Origin: Hevea brasiliensis
Taxonomy: Eukaryota; Streptophyta; Magnoliopsida; Malpighiales; Euphorbiaceae
Length of the DNA: 64,000 nucleotides
NCBI RefSeq assembly: GCF_030052815.1
Contig: NC_079496.1
Location: 12,663,100 to 12,727,099 of the forward strand
Reading direction: 5' to 3'
Positions 48,054 to 58,062 of the stretch are shown piece by piece. The notes under the pieces were generated by a model that saw nothing but the letters and a program-made list of their open reading frames with translations, searched no databases and had not been told where the DNA came from. Position numbers and translations under genes: made by a program. The stretch's first letter is position 1; each line of letters opens with the position of its first letter.

Positions 48054-49813
48054 TGTTGTGCACCGCAAAAGCATGTAAACTGCAAAGAAACAAAGCAAAC
48101 ACACAAAACACCAATATTTACGTGGTTCACCCTCTACACATAGGGCTACATCCATGGGCATGACATCTTCCACTATCAATAATAATAAATCATTAATTAC
48201 AAGCTTAAAACTATACTACCCATAAACCTAATTACACCCAAGAGAACCCATATAACATCAAACTGCTCATAGTAAATATATTAGTTAATCCCTCTCAATC
48301 TTCTCTAGACATAACTCAATATGTTTACTATTACAACACTACACCACAAAGGGTGCCTTCAACTATATGGGCAAGAGCCCTTTCACCAATGGACAATAAT
48401 CCCTTCCTCTTGAATTCTATGTCCTTACTCCACCTTAGGCCAAAACCTCTCTGCACTGCAATGGGCAAAAGCCCCTCATCAATGAGCAGACCCAAATCTG
48501 TAGCAATTGGCAAGGCTCCTCTCTACAATGGGGGTGACAACCTCACTCCATGAGCTAAAAGTCAAATAACACTTTTCAACATTCTCCTATTTATAGTGTT
48601 AATTCCCTTAATCCTAATCTGATTAGGAGTCCCACTCAATTTAGGAATAACACTAAAATAAGAGTTCTACTTTATATAGGAAATATTCCTTTATCCTATT
48701 AAGGAATATTTCTCCCACTAAAATTAGGAAAATGTCTCTCCAAATTCCACTAGGATTTTGAGTCATAATTCTAATAATCTCCACCTTGACTCAAAATCCA
48801 TAAATCATTACATACCTCAAATTCTTAGGTGCCTTCAATCATCACATCTCTATGCTTGAGCTTGAAGCCTTCAAATCATTAATCTCTCCAATCTTTATCT
48901 TGGGTGTAACTTGCTTCTTTCTTCAAAAAATTTTCATGTCATCTTCTTGATTTGCATTAAGAGCTCCACCTCAATTTCAAGTTTCCACCACAACCATTGT
49001 TGCATGTGCAAATTTCTACATGTCGCAACAGCTCCACTTTCAACCAAACTCACCCAAATCATTCCATGCTTTAATACCAATTTGTTGTGCACCGTGGAAG
49101 TGTGTAAACTGCAAAGAAATAAAGCAAACACACAAAACACTAATATTTACGTGGTTCACCCTCTCCACATAGGGCTACATCCACGGGCATGCCATCTTCC
49201 ACTATTAATAATAATAAATCATTAATTACAAGCTCAAAACTATACTACCCATAAACCCAATTATACCCAAGAGAACCCATATAATATCAAACTGCTCATA
49301 GTAAATATAGTAGTTAGTCCCTCTCAGTCTCCTCTAGACATAACCCAATATATTTACTATTATAACACTACACCACAAAGGGTGCCTTCAACTATATGGG
49401 CAAAAGCCCTCTCACCAATGGACAAGAATCCATTCTTCTTGAATTCTATGTCCTTACTCCACCTTAGGCCAAAACCTCTCTGCATTGTAATGGGCAAAAG
49501 CCCCTCATCAATGGGCAGAGCCAAATCCGCAGCAATTGGTAAGGCCCCTCTCTACAATGGGGGCGACAGCCTCACTCCATGAGCTGAAAGCCAAATAACC
49601 CTTTTCAACATTCTCCTATTTATAGTGTTAATTCCCTCAATCCTAATCTGATTAGGAGTCTCACTCAATTTAGGAATAACACTAAAATAAGGAATATTTC
49701 TCAATACTTTATATAGGAAATATTCCTCTATCCTATTAAGGAATATTTCTCCCACTCAAATTAGGAAAATGTCTCTCCAAATCCCACTAGGATTTTGAGT
49801 CATAATTCTAACA
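48054..49813 (-). mobile_element. TRIM-like element, second copy
   Basis: LTRs are 48054-48776 (723 bp) and 49083-49813 (731 bp), in minus orientation, with a 306-bp internal region. The internal region carries a decayed Met-type PBS (TGGTATTAAAGC next to 49082) and a PPT (gtcaaggtggagat at about 48790-48777). It is the same family as 35728-41145. The left flank is TGAAG (48049-48053). No copy of this lies at 49814, because that side instead continues into gag-protease sequence. Confidence 0.9.
49083..49813 (-). repeat. LTR shared by the TRIM-like unit and the gag-protease gene
   Basis: It serves as 5' LTR of the TRIM-like unit on its left and as 3' LTR of the gag-protease segment on its right. 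On the right, a separate PPT ('ggaggtggagat') adjoins it at 49814. Confidence 0.85.
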
Positions 49814-49898
49814 ATCTCCACCTCCAAGTCAAATGAAATTAGTCTTCACAATTTCTACAAAAGTCAATATTCTCTTGGGCATTTCCTTGCACTCTTGA

Positions 49899-51140
49899 TT
49901 ATTGATGTTGCTTCTTACTTCCACTTGCATTCTTCCAATCAATGTGCTTCCATCCAATCAATGTGCTTCCTTCCAATTTGTAGAGATTCTTTATACCAAT
50001 CTTCTCACCCTTCATGATCACAAGAGCACCTCGGCTAACTCTCATGACTCTACCGTGAATCAAATACCCATAACCCAAAGAATCTAATTTACCCAAGGAA
50101 ATTAAGTTCCTTTCAAATTTAGGAACATATCTCACTTCATCGAACACTTTTACTTGATCACCATGCAACTTGATCTCCACTCTTCCAATACCTTCAACTT
50201 TCATCTTGTTCCCATTGGCTAGCTTCACTTTTTCTCCTTTCTTTTCTTCAATCACATCAAACCAATCCTCCTGTGAGCAAATATGGAATGGGCAAGCAGA
50301 ATCCATTAACCACTCATTGTGTAATGGATCTTTTGCCTTTTCCTTATCATCATCCACATTCAAACATTCACTATCAATACCATTATCCATTGCAATTGCA
50401 GCAGTTTCTTTTTCTTTTTCGCGACTCCTTTTGAATTGTTTAAACTCTACAAAATCTTCCTTCATCTTCATACAATGGTATTGAATGTGGCCCTTCTCAT
50501 GACAATAGTAGCATTCTCCATCTTCATGGTCTACTCTTGGTCTCGAACTCGATCTACTATTCCTTCTCCAATTGTTTCCACATGAATTGCTTCTACCACG
50601 ACTAGAACCAATGACAAAAGCTCCACCTTCATTGCTATTACCTATCTTCTTAAACTTTTCATCATTTAAGATAACTGCAGTAACCTCCTCCACCTTCAAA
50701 GTCTCCTTCCCAACTGTTAAAGCTGTTACCAAGCTTTTATAAGAGTGTGAGAGAGAGGTTAAAAGCAAGAGGGCTTTATATTCTTCATCAACCTTCAGAC
50801 CAACACTAGCCAATTGGGTAATTAATTTATTAAAAATATTAAAATAATCCCTCACATTAGTACCTTCATCCGTGCTGAGTTGGTACAACTCCTTCTTCAA
50901 GTACAAACGATTTGTGAGTGATTTTGACATGTACAGGCTCTCCAATTTCTTCCACAAAACAACAGGCGAGGTCTCCTCTAATACATTATACTTCACATCT
51001 GGGCCTAACGTCAATCTAATTGTACTCACAGCCCTTTGTTGAAGCTCCTCCCAATCATTATCTTTAATGGTCACTGGTTTCTTCTCGTTCAATGCTTTAA
51101 TTAATCCTTGTTGTATAAGGACATCTTTCACAGTGCTTTG
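49899..51140 (-). CDS. Copia gag-protease, no pol, 5' truncated
   Basis: An uninterrupted frame of about 413 codons, the longest in the window. It begins within gag at QSTVKDVLIQQGLIKAL and shows a UBN2-type gag helix region (LWKKLESLYMSKSLTNR, LYQLSTDEG). It then has an Arg/Ser-rich basic stretch, a zinc knuckle CYYCHEKGHIQYHC (C-2-C-4-H-4-C), and a protease with LMDSACPFHICS, where the usual Ser/Thr after Asp is kept as Ser. It ends with the GRVMRVSRGALVIMKG and YKLEGST segment that normally leads into integrase. Instead of integrase there is a stop, about 85 bp of non-coding DNA, a PPT and an LTR. So this is a gag-protease-only element (TR-GAG-like). The first residues are cut off by the LTR at 51141. 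Confidence 0.9.
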   Translation of the reverse strand, partial: QSTVKDVLIQQGLIKALNEKKPVTIKDNDWEELQQRAVSTIRLTLGPDVKYNVLEETSPVVLWKKLESLYMSKSLTNRLYLKKELYQLSTDEGTNVRDYFNIFNKLITQLASVGLKVDEEYKALLLLTSLSHSYKSLVTALTVGKETLKVEEVTAVILNDEKFKKIGNSNEGGAFVIGSSRGRSNSCGNNWRRNSRSSSRPRVDHEDGECYYCHEKGHIQYHCMKMKEDFVEFKQFKRSREKEKETAAIAMDNGIDSECLNVDDDKEKAKDPLHNEWLMDSACPFHICSQEDWFDVIEEKKGEKVKLANGNKMKVEGIGRVEIKLHGDQVKVFDEVRYVPKFERNLISLGKLDSLGYGYLIHGRVMRVSRGALVIMKGEKIGIKNLYKLEGSTLIGWKHIDWKNASGSKKQHQ

Positions 51141-52568
51141 TGATTACATCAAATTTTATAGACATTTAAGGTTAACATTCATTGCATTTTATTAGCATTT
51201 AGTCTCATTTTATGTTTATTTTTATGTGTTTTCATTATTATTTTAGAAAACATGTTAATCCAACTTAATTCATTGATTTTTATATTTTATCAGGTGATTT
51301 TATGTGGTTCTAGAATCAAAGACGACTTTGGAAGAGATTTAGAGGTCAAAACGTGAAGAATACAAGTCCAGAAGCAGTACATGGGTCGTGTAACTTGCCC
51401 CGTGTAACTTCCTGGACCCCGTGTAACCTTCTGGACAAAGAAAACTTGAAAAACAAAAGTGACAGAAAGTTACACGGGGCGTGTATCACTACATGGTCGT
51501 GTAAAGTCCCTGACAGCAATTTTGATATGACTTTTTTTGCTTCCAACTCGACCCGGATGGACTGCTAATGCTTCTAGGAATTTGAAATTAGGGTTTTTAC
51601 ACCAGATATAAATATAACTAGTCAGGAATTGAGGGGGGGGGAGAGAATTTACATCCAAGAATAGAATTTACATTCAAGGGAGTCGATTTACATTCAAGGA
51701 TGCACATTAACTTCAAGGGAGGCAAAGGAGAAAACAAGATTTGCAAGATTTCTCTAAGGGATTTTCAGCTGAAGTTCTAAAAGTCCAAGGCTGCAACTCT
51801 CTTTCTGGGTTCTGTCACTCTATTTTCTTCTCATGTTTCTTTTTATCTTTTTATAAACTTGATTGTAAAACTCACCGAGGGTGAGTAGGTCCTTTATTCT
51901 AGGGTTAGGGTGTAGCATTCAATTTTCATTATGGATCTAGTTTGATTTTATTTAATACATTGGGTATTTTATTCTTTGATTCAATCTCTTGTGATCTTAA
52001 TGCATGCTATGTGTTGGTACCCACTTAGTATTGATTACAGATATTAATTGAAGGACTGAAATGTGAAGATTAATATTAGAAAATTAGGATTTTGAACCTA
52101 GGAAATCTGACCAAGAAATATGCTGATGACCTTTGTGGAGTTCCAAAATTAATCAAAGATCTTAAAGGGTTTTAATTAATTTAATCACCATAAAAGTAAG
52201 GTTTATGTTAATTAAAATACACCTTGAGTGCCTTGAGAGAGGACTTAAGATAACTTAGGATTAATTTCCATCAAAGTAATAATCTCCCATTTATTAAATG
52301 AATCAGATTGATTCTATAATTGATTCAAGTGTGAACCCCTAGCTCTAGAATACCTTTGTCCATTAGTATTTTATTTTATTTAATTATTTAGATTTTATTT
52401 CTTTCAATTTAGATATAATTATTATTTCTCTACAATTCAATCGTTTAGATAATTAAAATCACTATAGTTTGGTACTCAACATGGTCCTCGTGGGAATGAT
52501 ACTCTACTCATCACTTTATTACTTGTTAGCAATCCGTGCACTTGCGGTGGTTGAAAAACTAGCAAACA
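51141..52568 (+). repeat. 5' LTR of the Athila-related element
   Basis: 1428 bp, starting TGATTACATC and ending CTAGCAAACA. It has ACACGGG/CCCGTGT motifs at about 51376-51510 and ends with the conserved 'cctcgtgggaatgata' and 'aatccgtgcacttgcgg' blocks. Confidence 0.92.
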
Positions 52569-52570
52569 AG

Positions 52571-52596
52571 TTTTTGGCGCCATTGCCGGGGATCGG
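52571..52596 (+). other. primer-binding site, tRNA-Asp type
   Basis: TTTTTGGCGCCATTGCCGGG follows the 5' LTR after AG. Confidence 0.88.
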
Positions 52597-52726
52597 TGCT
52601 TGATATCATACGATTAGTGATTTGATTACTCTAGACATTCTTATTTCTTTTATAGTTTATTTCTTGTCTAATTTTATTTTTTCTTATTTTTCTTGTGAGG
52701 TACATTGAGATGTTTCATTAACAAGT

Positions 52727-53691
52727 TTTCAGAAGTTTTATTCAACAACACAATGAACCATTTTATAATGCTTGGGGGAGTTTTAATGAATTGGTAGAGC
52801 AATTTGCCAATCATAGTCTTTCAAATTATGAACTCACTCTCAGTTTCTATAATGGTCTGGATGAAGTGACAAAGTATTGGATAAATTATAGAGCTTGGGC
52901 TACCGGTGATCACATTCTTCAAAGAAACCGTGAGGATGCCATTCACTTGTTGAATGACATAGCAGATTTTTATTACCATTGGCATTGGCATCCTTCACTG
53001 CAGGGTTGGAGTTATCAATATCCCCCACACATTCATCAACCTAATATTTCACACCAACCATTTGAGCTGTAATTAGATGAGAGAGTGGGACTTGAAGAGA
53101 TGATAACTCCATTGGAAATTTTAGACAAACTAATGGTGAATAATGAGCTATCACTTTATGAGGACGAATTAAACGAACAAAGTTAGGAGAATGAAGAAGT
53201 TTCATGGGATTTTGAACCTGTAGAAGAAGTTGAACCTCATGAACAAAATTCCTATGAAGATGACTTACCACTAGAGTTTCCACAGGAACAGGAGTTACTT
53301 AAAGAACAAATATAACCTAGAGCTAAAGGAAACAACTCCTTTACAGTTGGCGGTTCATTCGAAGAGTGTTTCCATGAAGACAAATTAGAGATGAATGTGG
53401 TAGATGAGGAAATTAATGAGACTATCAATTTAAATTCATTAATGATGCTTACACATACACCACCAGAAGACCCATTTTCTATCATGGATACCTCCTACAT
53501 CATCACATGTCCTCCATGAGCTAAAGCAGCCCTCTTCCCAAACAGATCACTCTAAGCCATGTGTTGTTCATCCTACATGCAATCTTGTTTCAGATCTTGC
53601 CAATCTTGAGGGTATCATAAATCAAGACCCATATGTGGTGTTACATGACAACTACTATGAGAGAAAATCGCTTTTTGATCAGCAATTCTGA
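52727..53691 (+). pseudogene. gag-like ORF with acidic C-terminus, interrupted
   Basis: The frame opens with HNEPFYNAWGSFNELVEQF, LTLSFYNGLDEVTKYW and DAIHLLNDIADFYYHW, matching the middle of Athila gag (compare LVQNFYNGLLPSTRN in the element at 6095-18671). After a stop at 53072 the same frame continues as a strongly acidic stretch (about 53073-53520, many Glu/Asp). It has two further stops, then a +1 shift leads into DLANLEGIINQDPYVVLHD and a stop at 53689. The N-terminal gag half is absent. The acidic part has no match I recognise. If repaired it would be roughly 320 residues. Confidence 0.75.
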
Positions 53692-53725
53692 AAGGGGTCA
53701 AGCTAATGACCTTAAATTAGCGCTT

Positions 53726-53743
53726 CTTGGGAGGCAACCCAAG
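53726..53743 (+). other. conserved post-pol stem-loop, second copy
   Basis: CTTGGG pairs with CCCAAG around AGGCAA, following 'agcgctt'. Compare 11437-11458, where the outer C-G pair is T-A. Confidence 0.65.
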
Positions 53744-55427
53744 TTTTAAATTTAATCTTTGTATTTATCTATTTCTTTTATTTTATCACCCTCCCAAACT
53801 TGATTTTGATATTTGTTCACTTTGAAAGTTCAAGAAGTGCTTAAAAAGAGCAATGGGGATCAAACTCACAAATCTTCAAGGGAAGGCATGCTTCAAGGAG
53901 GAGTATTTTATATCCATTAGCTTTTCCTTATCATTACATTTATGACATTGCTCTTGAGCTGATTATGATATCTTAATGACATTGAGAACAATGTCAAATT
54001 TGAGTTTGGGGGTGCAGCATTTCATGCATTACATTCATGTATTATATTTCATCCTGCATCACCTTATTATGCCTATATTATATTTGTATATGAAAAATCC
54101 ATAAAATTTTTGCAAATTTTGAACTTTTTGAAAAGGCTTTTAACTTAGAATTATAACTAAAACCTTGATGAGCTAATGATTGGACTCTTTAGGAAAGAGG
54201 AATGAATGTAACTGGATGAGCAAAAAGGCTTTAATATGTTGTTTGTGAAAAACCAAATCACCTAAGTGGAGTTAAAATAGTTAAACCCTTTCATAACCAT
54301 TAATCTGTCACATTGAACTTGCAAAATTGGGAGAAAATTTTTGAGATACAAGCAAACCTAAAAATGCCTCATCAACTCTAGAACATGTCTCTTGGACCTA
54401 TCGAGGCAAAATCCTAGCATATGCTTGATGAAGAGATGATTAAGGCATTCTTTGATATAATCTCACTAAGCCTTAGCCACCCCTAATTAAAATATATATG
54501 TCCCTTTGCAGCCAACTTGAAGCCTATACTTATCCCTTAGAATTTATTGCTTACCCGTATTATTTACCTAGCCCCTAGCCTAAACACCTACCCTACCCTT
54601 TTGAGGAAGCTAAATGCATAAGTAAAAAGTATATTAAGTACAAAAAAAAAAAATGAAGAGAGGATGTGGAACTCAAGAAAGAGTGCAAGTGTGCAATTGA
54701 AATCAAAGAAAAATTTGCCTTTCTAACCTAGCAAAAGCAATGAGTTTGGGGAAAGGACAAAAGGGACATAAATAAATAAAAAAAAAAAAGGAAAGAAGAA
54801 GAAAATAAAAAGAAGAAGAAGAAGTCCCAAGATAAGTATCATGGAAGCATGCTTGGCACTATAAAAAATAAAAAGCCTCTCCTCTCCATACAAAATCAAT
54901 AGAATAAACTTAGTATACTTGGTATTTTATACATACATGCTATCCTCATATTTATATTCCCTAAAAAACCTTTCATTAGCAACCAAGTCATTATCCCTTT
55001 AGCCCCATTACAACCCTTTTAAAGACCTTTTGATCTTTTGAAAAGTGTATGCTACATTAGTGGAGATAGGGAATTGAGATATGCCTATGGAGTTGGAATT
55101 AAATCAAACTCACCACAATCATCCTCAATAGAGGCATCTTATGGAAGTAAGTGTTTCTTAAGTCTATCCTAATAAAACAAGTTATTTGTGACTTATTAAC
55201 AGCCTTGTATAGAGGAATAATTAGTTGAAATAACATGAAGGGGGTAAGGTTCTAGCGGGCAACTGTTGAGGTCCCTATGCCTTGAAAGTGAGAATTGGTA
55301 TGAAGGTTGAAGAGTGTCTAATTATGTGCAAGTTAAATTTTTTTTTTTTTTTCTAAGTACCCCCAATGAGTTTTTATAAAGTTTTATTTTGCTTGAGGAC
55401 AAGCAAAGATTTGAGTTTGGGGGTATT
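53744..55427 (+). other. non-coding 3' region of the Athila-related element
   Basis: Collinear with the reverse of 7747-9350, although the element lacks pol. It ends with GCTTGAGGACAAGC (hairpin, 55391-55404) and the PPT TTGAGTTTGGGGGTATT (55411-55427). Confidence 0.8.
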
Positions 55428-55948
55428 TGATTACATCAAATTATATAGACATTTAAGGTTAACATTCATTGCATTTTATTAGCATTTAGTCTCATTTTAT
55501 GTTTATTTTTATGTGTTTCCATTATTATTTTAGAAAACATGTTAATCCAACTCAATTCATTGATTTTTATATTTTATCAAATGTTTTTATGTGGTTCTAG
55601 AATCAAAGACGAGTTTGGAAGAGATTTAGAGGTTAAAACGTGAAGAATACAGGTCCAGAAAAAGTACACGGGCCGTGTAACTTGCCCCATGTAACTTCCT
55701 AGACCCCGTGCAACCTTCTGGATAAAGAAAACTTGAAAAACAAAAGTAGCAGAAAGTTACACAGGGCGTGTATCACTACATGGCTTGTGTAAAGTTCCCT
55801 GACAGGAATTCTCATACGACTTTTCTTGCTTCCAACTCGACCCGGATGGACTCCTAATGCTTCTAGGACTCTGAAATTATAGTTTTTACACCAGATATAA
55901 ATATAACAAGTCAGGAATTGAGGAGGGGGGAGAGAATTTACATCCAAG
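55428..55948 (+). repeat. truncated 3' LTR
   Basis: It matches 51141-51655 from TGATTACATC to 'gagaatttacatccaag', then stops at the insertion point of the next Copia. It includes a short ACACGGG/CCCGTGT array at about 55666-55800. The 111-residue antisense frame is LTR shadow. Confidence 0.9.
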
Positions 55949-58062
55949 TGAAGGAGCAGAAGCATGGTGATTATTTCATTAGAGCATTGAATTTCAAAAA
56001 TTTTTCTTCTAGGGTTATATGCATCATACCACATCTCTTATGTGCCTAATTAATTTCAATGCTCAATTGCATATTACAACACTTTTAATATGTATTAGGA
56101 TCTATGTTTTCCATTCAAGATTGTGAATTAACAAATTAATTTATTTAAAACCTAGTTTAAAAGAGGAGTTAGGGCACTAACCTCTTTGATGCACTATGGA
56201 TGTGATTGGTACCTTTAGGAAGCACTTAAGATCCCAAGTGTTGTCCCTCTAGCTTGTCCACACCAAGATCACCAATAGATAGGCCCCAAATTAGCTTTTC
56301 AAGCCTTGCCAACCAATTATAATTTGGGTTCTTACCTTTACAGAGGTTGTATATGTGTATAGGACACTAGAAATAATTTCTATCAATTTTAATTCAAAGG
56401 ATTTTGGGCAATTCTCTTTTGAATTGATGAGACGAGATGAAGAGAAGAGAGGGAGAGAGGTGTGCCACCACACATGAGAGAAAATAAGAGTTGGCTGATT
56501 ATTTCTTATAACATCTCTTTATATAATTAGGTCAAGTAATCACTTAAACCCTATGCCACATGTCACCACCACATTGCATCTTATTTTTAATTGACTTAAT
56601 CACATTAAGCCAAGTGTCAAAGGTAGATTTAATCTTGACTTTGATCATCTTACATGATAGGAAGACAAATGGCAAACTTATATGATGCCATGTGTCACCA
56701 TCTCATGGTGCTACATGTCACCATGTGAAATGACCAAATTACCGTTATGTTGTAATTTTGAGTTCTCAACCCAAAATCATTATTTCTCCTCTTCAAATCA
56801 ATTTATATCAAATATAAATTAATTAATTAATCTCTATTAATTAATTTCTCAAAATTAAATTCATATTTAAACACTTAAAATATAAATTTAACTTGTACTA
56901 TACATCCAATAACCTAGATTTAGTTTCAAGTCATGCTAGGGACTTTGCAATCTTTTTGCAAACCAAACCTATTTAATTAATTAATTAAACTCTTTAATCA
57001 ATCAATTAAATCACATTTTACTTGGTGATTTTCTTGTGTATGTGTGTGACTTACTAGGCTTATCACTAATTGGCAATGAGATATGATATTAACTCTTAAT
57101 ATCATCAGAACTCTTTCTTACCATAAATGATTTCTCTAAATCATTTTAGGTATCTCATAGACCATGGTTGACACCAAGCATAGCGTGCCATGGCCACCCA
57201 ATCAGTAACAAGGAATACCTTAAATGAACCTTTAATCATATATTACCATGTGCTAGAATCTCTCTGTTACTAAATCCCAATTCGAGCTGGAGTCATGGTT
57301 TATGTTAAACCCCATTTGCTATGAATATTATGTTCTCTTTTAATTCCACTTCTTGATTAATTAGATTTTTTTGTCAAAAACTCTTTTCTGACTAAATCTG
57401 TCTATCCTGGCCAGGAACTTTAAACATCAAGAACAATTAAATGAACATAGGATTTTATTCCTATTTACTTAGGGTAACAAATTCCATCTTGATTAACACC
57501 TATCTCCATATATAACTAGTAGGAGACAACACATGCCTATATACCCATACATAGTAAAGTATGAAAGCAGTATCAAACTCAAACCACCTATATACAAGAT
57601 AACTATGTTATCTTAGGTCTAAAGATTATATGCACTGATATGATATATGACAATGCATTGACAAGAGTAAACTCCATGTGCTTGTCATATGTGTCACTGG
57701 TTCGGCCTACTTATCATGTATAAGTGCCTATCATGTTTATTATATGGCATGAGACTCACCATTTCATCTTATTTATATCTCATATAAATAACTTGGGAAC
57801 AAACATAAATACAATCTTTCTGAATAAGTCATGTCCTATGTGAAGTATCCTTGATTGTGAACCAATTTATGATACTTTATGCTAGAAATACTGTCACTCA
57901 TATTCTTAACAATTTAAGAATAGAATTTCTAACAAAACATCAATGGACCTTTTCTATTACACATAAATACATTATGTAAACGAAAAAGTGAAATTGCCTT
58001 TTATTAATAAAATATGTAAAAGATATATACTAAATGATATGCTCTAGGGCATACTACTAACA
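55949..58062 (-). repeat. long Copia LTR (2114 bp)
   Basis: The minus strand starts TGTTAGTAGTATGCCCTAG and ends CTGCTCCTTCA. On the minus strand it follows the PPT GCTAGTGGGAGAT. No gene inside. Only one LTR is visible, so its outer limit is placed by the TG...CA ends and the break in the neighbouring LTR. Confidence 0.82.

Larger units (their letters stand above)
51141..55948 (+). mobile_element. non-autonomous Athila-related element, pol lost
   Basis: 5' LTR 51141-52568 and truncated 3' LTR 55428-55948. It has a tRNA-Asp-type PBS, a gag-like ORF remnant, the post-pol hairpin, a non-coding 3' region and a PPT. RT, RNase H and integrase are absent. It inserted into the gag gene on its left; the 5 bases before it are CTTTG. 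Its far side is cut by the Copia LTR at 55949, so the duplication cannot be checked. Confidence 0.9.
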
